From the NCBI RefSeq assembly GCF_029953635.1, contig NZ_CP124543.1, positions 4,877,455-4,941,454 of the forward strand: 64,000 nucleotides of DNA, written 5' to 3'. Source of the stretch: Halotia branconii CENA392. GTDB lineage: Bacteria; Cyanobacteriota; Cyanobacteriia; Cyanobacteriales; Nostocaceae. Of the stretch, positions 60,901-64,000 are shown piece by piece (positions within the stretch are counted from its first letter, which is position 1; the number at the start of each line of letters is the position of its first letter). The notes beneath the pieces are model-generated. The model worked only from the letters and a program-made list of their open reading frames with translations. It was not told the origin of the DNA and searched no databases. The position numbers and the translations under genes were made by a program.

Positions 60901-62906
60901 TTACTCTTGACTTTTGAGCGCTTTTCTTCCTGGCTATTCTGGACTACGGGAATAGTGAAATGAAATTGACTGCCTTGGTCTTTACCTTTCGATTCTGCCC
61001 AAATCTCGCCACCCCAGCCGTTAACAATTTGGCGACATATTGCCAGTCCTAGACCAGTACCGCCCGCTGTCCGCCGCAGCGCACCTTCTTCTTGATAAAA
61101 GCGGTCAAAAACTATTTCTAGACGATTGGGTTCAATACCGCGTCCAGTATCAGCTACGGTGACTTCTACCATCTGATTGCCGTTGCGAGTTGCCTTAATC
61201 GATATTTCTCCTTTTTGGGGCGTAAATTTACAGGCGTTATCTATAAGCTTTGCTAGCACTTCCACTAACCAATCACCGTCTGCTCTGACTAAAGGCAAAT
61301 TTTGAGAGATTTGGGTTTTGATTTTGGGTGGCTTTTCGGGTGTGGAACGTGTACGAAGACGGCTAAGGGCTAAATCAACGCACTCTTGTAAAGTCAAGGA
61401 TTCTGGATGCCATTCCACTCGACCGCTTTCTAGGTTAGAAAGAGTGAGGAAATCTTGCACCAGTTTTCGCATTCGTTCGGAATCGGAAAGAGCAGTACTG
61501 AGCATGACTTGCTGTAACTCCACAGGCATATCCGGCTCGCTGGCGAGACTTTCTAGGCACACTTGGATTGTAGATAGGGGAGTGCGGAGTTCGTGTCCAG
61601 TGATGGCTATGAGGTTGCTGCGGGTGCGGTCAAGGGCTTCTAGCTGTTGATTGAGTTCTTCGAGGTTGGCGTAAGCTTCTGCTTGAATTAGGGCTGCTCC
61701 CATTTGAGTGGCGATCGCTTCTACCAAATCTAGTTCTCCTTGTTGCCACTCATGGGGCGGCAAGGTGCAATAATGTAACTCGACAATGCCTAATAATCGT
61801 CCTTGAAATAATACTGGTTCGATTAACCAAGAGCGAATAGCAAACTTTTTGGCAATTACAGATAATGTCTTTGAACTAGTCACCCGCGAGTCTGTCAGCG
61901 TATCCGCTACACACACACCCTCACCTTTTTTGATTACTTCCTGAAATAAAGGATTTTTATCTAACTCCCAAGTTTCTCCACAAACAGATAAAACACTAGA
62001 CATTAAAAACTCGTGTTCAATCATGGCTTGGACATCTGTGGCTTGAGCGCGGTAAATTAGACAGCGACTAGCTCCTAAGTGTTGTCCTAGTTCTTGGGCA
62101 GCAATTTGTAATACTTCATGGGGGTCGAGCGATCGCCGAATCGCAGTACTAATTGAGTTGACTAATCGTTCTTTACGTGCTTGGGCAGTGATGGAACGGT
62201 AAGCTTTGTGTAATTTATATTGACTAGCTTGCAGATAGGTTACTAAGCGCTGCACAAAAGGGTCAGTGTCAATATCACAAGCAAATTCAGTCATTTGGTT
62301 TGTTTGAGAGTAGCTTCTAGTCTCTCCGATGCCAAACCTCAGACGTGCCTGTTTAACTTTGTTAACCAAGCTTGGTCTGTAAATGACAATCCTGTCTAAA
62401 AGCAATTCTGCTACTTTGAGGCTGACTCCCCGTTCTGATGTCCAAATTCCCTCAAACCTGCGAGATGTGTCCATATCTAGACTAGGAGTGAACTCAGGTA
62501 GTTGCTTGTTTTTGGTAATTGAACCCAAGTTTTCTCGACAAACTAAGCAAGTAGCATAATTTTCAGCAATCACTACTAAATGCCATTCTTGACTTAAAGC
62601 ATCTTCAAATTCAAAAGCGATCTTTTCGTAATGTTCTGAACTGTTGGTAAAATCTGTTTCTGGAGCAGATAAAACATATATTTGATTACTACGTTGAGCT
62701 AGTCGCTGATAGCGATGAGCTTCTTGACGATAATATCGCTCTCGTTGGAAGCTAGCAATTACTAGAGGCTGTTCCAAAGTTGCAGCCAAAACTTGATCTT
62801 CCATCGCGTGGGAGAGAGCTGTTAATGAAGCCTTAAAATATAGCTGGGGTCGCAGGTAGGGTATGGACTGTAGCAGATCACTCAGCACGGAAGTCGAAAT
62901 GCTCAT
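60897..62906 (-). CDS. DICT-GAF histidine kinase
   Basis: A 669-residue soluble sensor kinase without transmembrane segments. The N-terminal DICT domain (about 1-165) is found in cyanobacterial light or redox sensors. The GAF domain (about 245-410) has RSLDPHEVLQIAAQELGQHL. HisKA has AITGHELRTPLSTIQ with the phospho-His near residue 443, and HATPase_c has LIDNACKFTPQKG, VADTGRGIEPNRL, TAGGTGLGLAICRQI. The final residues are charged (KRSKVKSK). The cognate regulator is not adjacent. All kinase motifs are intact, so it is active in principle; the signal is unknown. Confidence 0.92.
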   Translation of the reverse strand: MSISTSVLSDLLQSIPYLRPQLYFKASLTALSHAMEDQVLAATLEQPLVIASFQRERYYRQEAHRYQRLAQRSNQIYVLSAPETDFTNSSEHYEKIAFEFEDALSQEWHLVVIAENYATCLVCRENLGSITKNKQLPEFTPSLDMDTSRRFEGIWTSERGVSLKVAELLLDRIVIYRPSLVNKVKQARLRFGIGETRSYSQTNQMTEFACDIDTDPFVQRLVTYLQASQYKLHKAYRSITAQARKERLVNSISTAIRRSLDPHEVLQIAAQELGQHLGASRCLIYRAQATDVQAMIEHEFLMSSVLSVCGETWELDKNPLFQEVIKKGEGVCVADTLTDSRVTSSKTLSVIAKKFAIRSWLIEPVLFQGRLLGIVELHYCTLPPHEWQQGELDLVEAIATQMGAALIQAEAYANLEELNQQLEALDRTRSNLIAITGHELRTPLSTIQVCLESLASEPDMPVELQQVMLSTALSDSERMRKLVQDFLTLSNLESGRVEWHPESLTLQECVDLALSRLRTRSTPEKPPKIKTQISQNLPLVRADGDWLVEVLAKLIDNACKFTPQKGEISIKATRNGNQMVEVTVADTGRGIEPNRLEIVFDRFYQEEGALRRTAGGTGLGLAICRQIVNGWGGEIWAESKGKDQGSQFHFTIPVVQNSQEEKRSKVKSK

Positions 62907-63769
62907 GAATATCGTTTAAAAAGAGAGAAGCCCAATTTGGACAAGATCCACGTCACAGATGCATTGTACAAATTACAACGGACTCTCAAATGAAGTAGAC
63001 AGTTGCAATATGTAAAGAATCCTGAACAGCGCTTTCCACATTCAGGTAGTGGCAGCATTTGATATGCCTTTCAGTTAGTCTTTGCTACTAGAAAATTATC
63101 CCTAAATGCTGGATAATATTGCATTTTGGTTTTTTCACCTCTTAAATTATCTTGCAGTATTTTTTTACAGTAGACTAAATTTTTACTGAATGCGATCGCG
63201 GCTTGGGCAATTCTGAAAATTAAAAAGGTGAGCGCTTACACCTACAACACATAATTATTCGAGCCAGAAGGCGGCATTACACAAGAACTTTACCTGTGAA
63301 CTTACAGTTTTGACTGTTAAGCTTAATTAACACTCGTCTTGCCAACTCAGAAATTACCGTAGATAAATTTACATAAATTAATTGATTACAATGAATTTAG
63401 ACTTAACATTTTTAAATAAATATTTTTGAATCAAAAATAAAAATTATTAAGTCAAATTGATTTACTTGTAAAAGCAAGCAATATTTTAAACCAGCAAAAA
63501 GCTATGTATTCTCTATGATTAATGCCCCTAAAGGTTCAGTAACAGACAAACTCAACGGAAACTCCTCATTTTTAGCCTTGACTTCAAATTGAAAAAATAC
63601 AACTGTATAAAGATTTGTTACAAAAATTTTGTGCTTGCTCTTTCACAGCAATATGTAAACATTAATTTGACTCCAATAGCTCGAATGAGTTTTTCAAAGA
63701 GTCTTCTGTTGCTCTTATTGATGCTGATACGACTACGAAAATATAGACCTCTACACGGAACTTTGGCTA
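62907..63769. other. Long intergenic region without a recognised gene
   Basis: About 860 bases upstream of both the kinase gene and the glycogen-debranching-type gene. It is AT-rich. An open frame at 63589-63876 overlaps the start of the real downstream gene in another frame and resembles nothing known. Promoters must lie here; no clear operator or RNA was seen. Confidence 0.5.
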
Positions 63770-64000
63770 ATGACACCGGATGCACTGATGAACCCGGAAA
63801 AAATTTCTTTGGACGGCAAAACTTTTATTCCCGCAGAGCAATCACCTATCCCAGAGTGGCCTTGTGTTGTGAGTGAAAGACCACAACCAACTTTGACGGC
63901 TAAAGACGATGATTTATTTTTAGTAACAGATACAATGGGGAACATTTCTGGTTGTTCTCTCAACGATGGCAACTCCAGTATGGGACTGTTTTGCAGTGAT
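63770..64000 (+). CDS. Glycogen-debranching-type (amylo-alpha-1,6-glucosidase family) protein, N-terminal part
   Basis: Open from ATG 63770 to the window edge: 77 residues with no stop. MTPDALMNPEKISLDGKTFI is followed by IPEWPCVVSERPQPTLT, DDDLFLVTDTMGNISGCSLN and SSMGLFCSD. This matches the N-terminal domain of the cyanobacterial amylo-alpha-1,6-glucosidase/GDE_N_bis proteins, which precede a glucosidase barrel. The function would be glycogen or trehalose-type sugar metabolism. The catalytic part lies outside the window, and the assignment rests on this N-terminal block only. Confidence 0.75.
   Translation, partial: MTPDALMNPEKISLDGKTFIPAEQSPIPEWPCVVSERPQPTLTAKDDDLFLVTDTMGNISGCSLNDGNSSMGLFCSD

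Noticed and set aside
63589..63876. A 95-residue frame near the right edge
   Set aside because: It overlaps the start of the glycogen-debranching-type gene in another frame, which has clear family similarity.

Overview
The window looks like chromosomal DNA of a filamentous, probably heterocyst-forming cyanobacterium (order Nostocales). The HIP1 octamer GCGATCGC is very frequent. psaD and nblA are present, and the bacterial dynamin is close to the one known from Nostoc punctiforme. Intergenic spaces are full of dispersed repeats: heptamer STRR runs, poly-purine 'gcagggg' tracts, MITE-like palindromes and a 42-bp tandem repeat. The genus cannot be fixed from this sequence alone.

Layout. 1-7.8 kb: the N-terminus of a CHASE2 sensor, an NYN-domain protein, leuA, mtnA, nblA, a sugar-type ABC ATPase and a Tat-exported sulfite-oxidase-fold enzyme. 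8.2-12 kb: a three-gene molybdenum hydroxylase operon like paoABC. 12.2-19.4 kb: a large CheB-CheR-PAS-histidine kinase-REC hybrid protein whose REC domain is cut by an intact IS701-type element. Two arrays of the same 42-bp repeat flank this block. 19.4-21.3 kb: a RloA/RloB ATPase-TOPRIM pair, a likely defence module. 21.7-30.2 kb: redox and cofactor genes (aldo/keto reductase, DUF4142 lipoprotein, SnoaL-like protein, flavin reductase, XdhC, MocA), hen1, an Uma2 gene and several gene remnants. 30.4-38.5 kb: ileS, a frameshifted HigA-like gene, an acyltransferase, an RluD-type pseudouridine synthase, a GHL10 glycosidase and a TPR protein.

38.8-42.3 kb: a GTP-cyclohydrolase-II-like protein, a DUF1688 protein and uracil phosphoribosyltransferase in one direction. 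This matches the URC pyrimidine-catabolic set. 44.7-49.5 kb: a small membrane protein and two dynamin-like GTPases, the second ending in a DnaJ domain. 49.5-53 kb: three paralogous small proteins with a double-glycine leader, a two-domain VOC protein and an Asp/Asn beta-hydroxylase-family oxygenase. 53.4-64 kb: an orphan HsdR-N-like protein, Uma2, an EAL-GAF-GGDEF protein, trpE, psaD, a DICT-GAF histidine kinase and the start of a glycogen-debranching-type gene.

How parts may work together. XdhC and MocA (26-28 kb) are the maturation functions expected for the PaoABC-type enzyme (8-12 kb). The URC-type genes would salvage or degrade uracil. The GG-leader peptides with the nearby oxygenase are the best candidate for an undescribed peptide system. 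RloAB is the best candidate for anti-phage defence. Much of the rest of the interest lies in genome decay: at least six remnant or broken genes and several mobile palindromic repeats, two of which have altered coding sequences (ileS and the end of an Uma2 gene).
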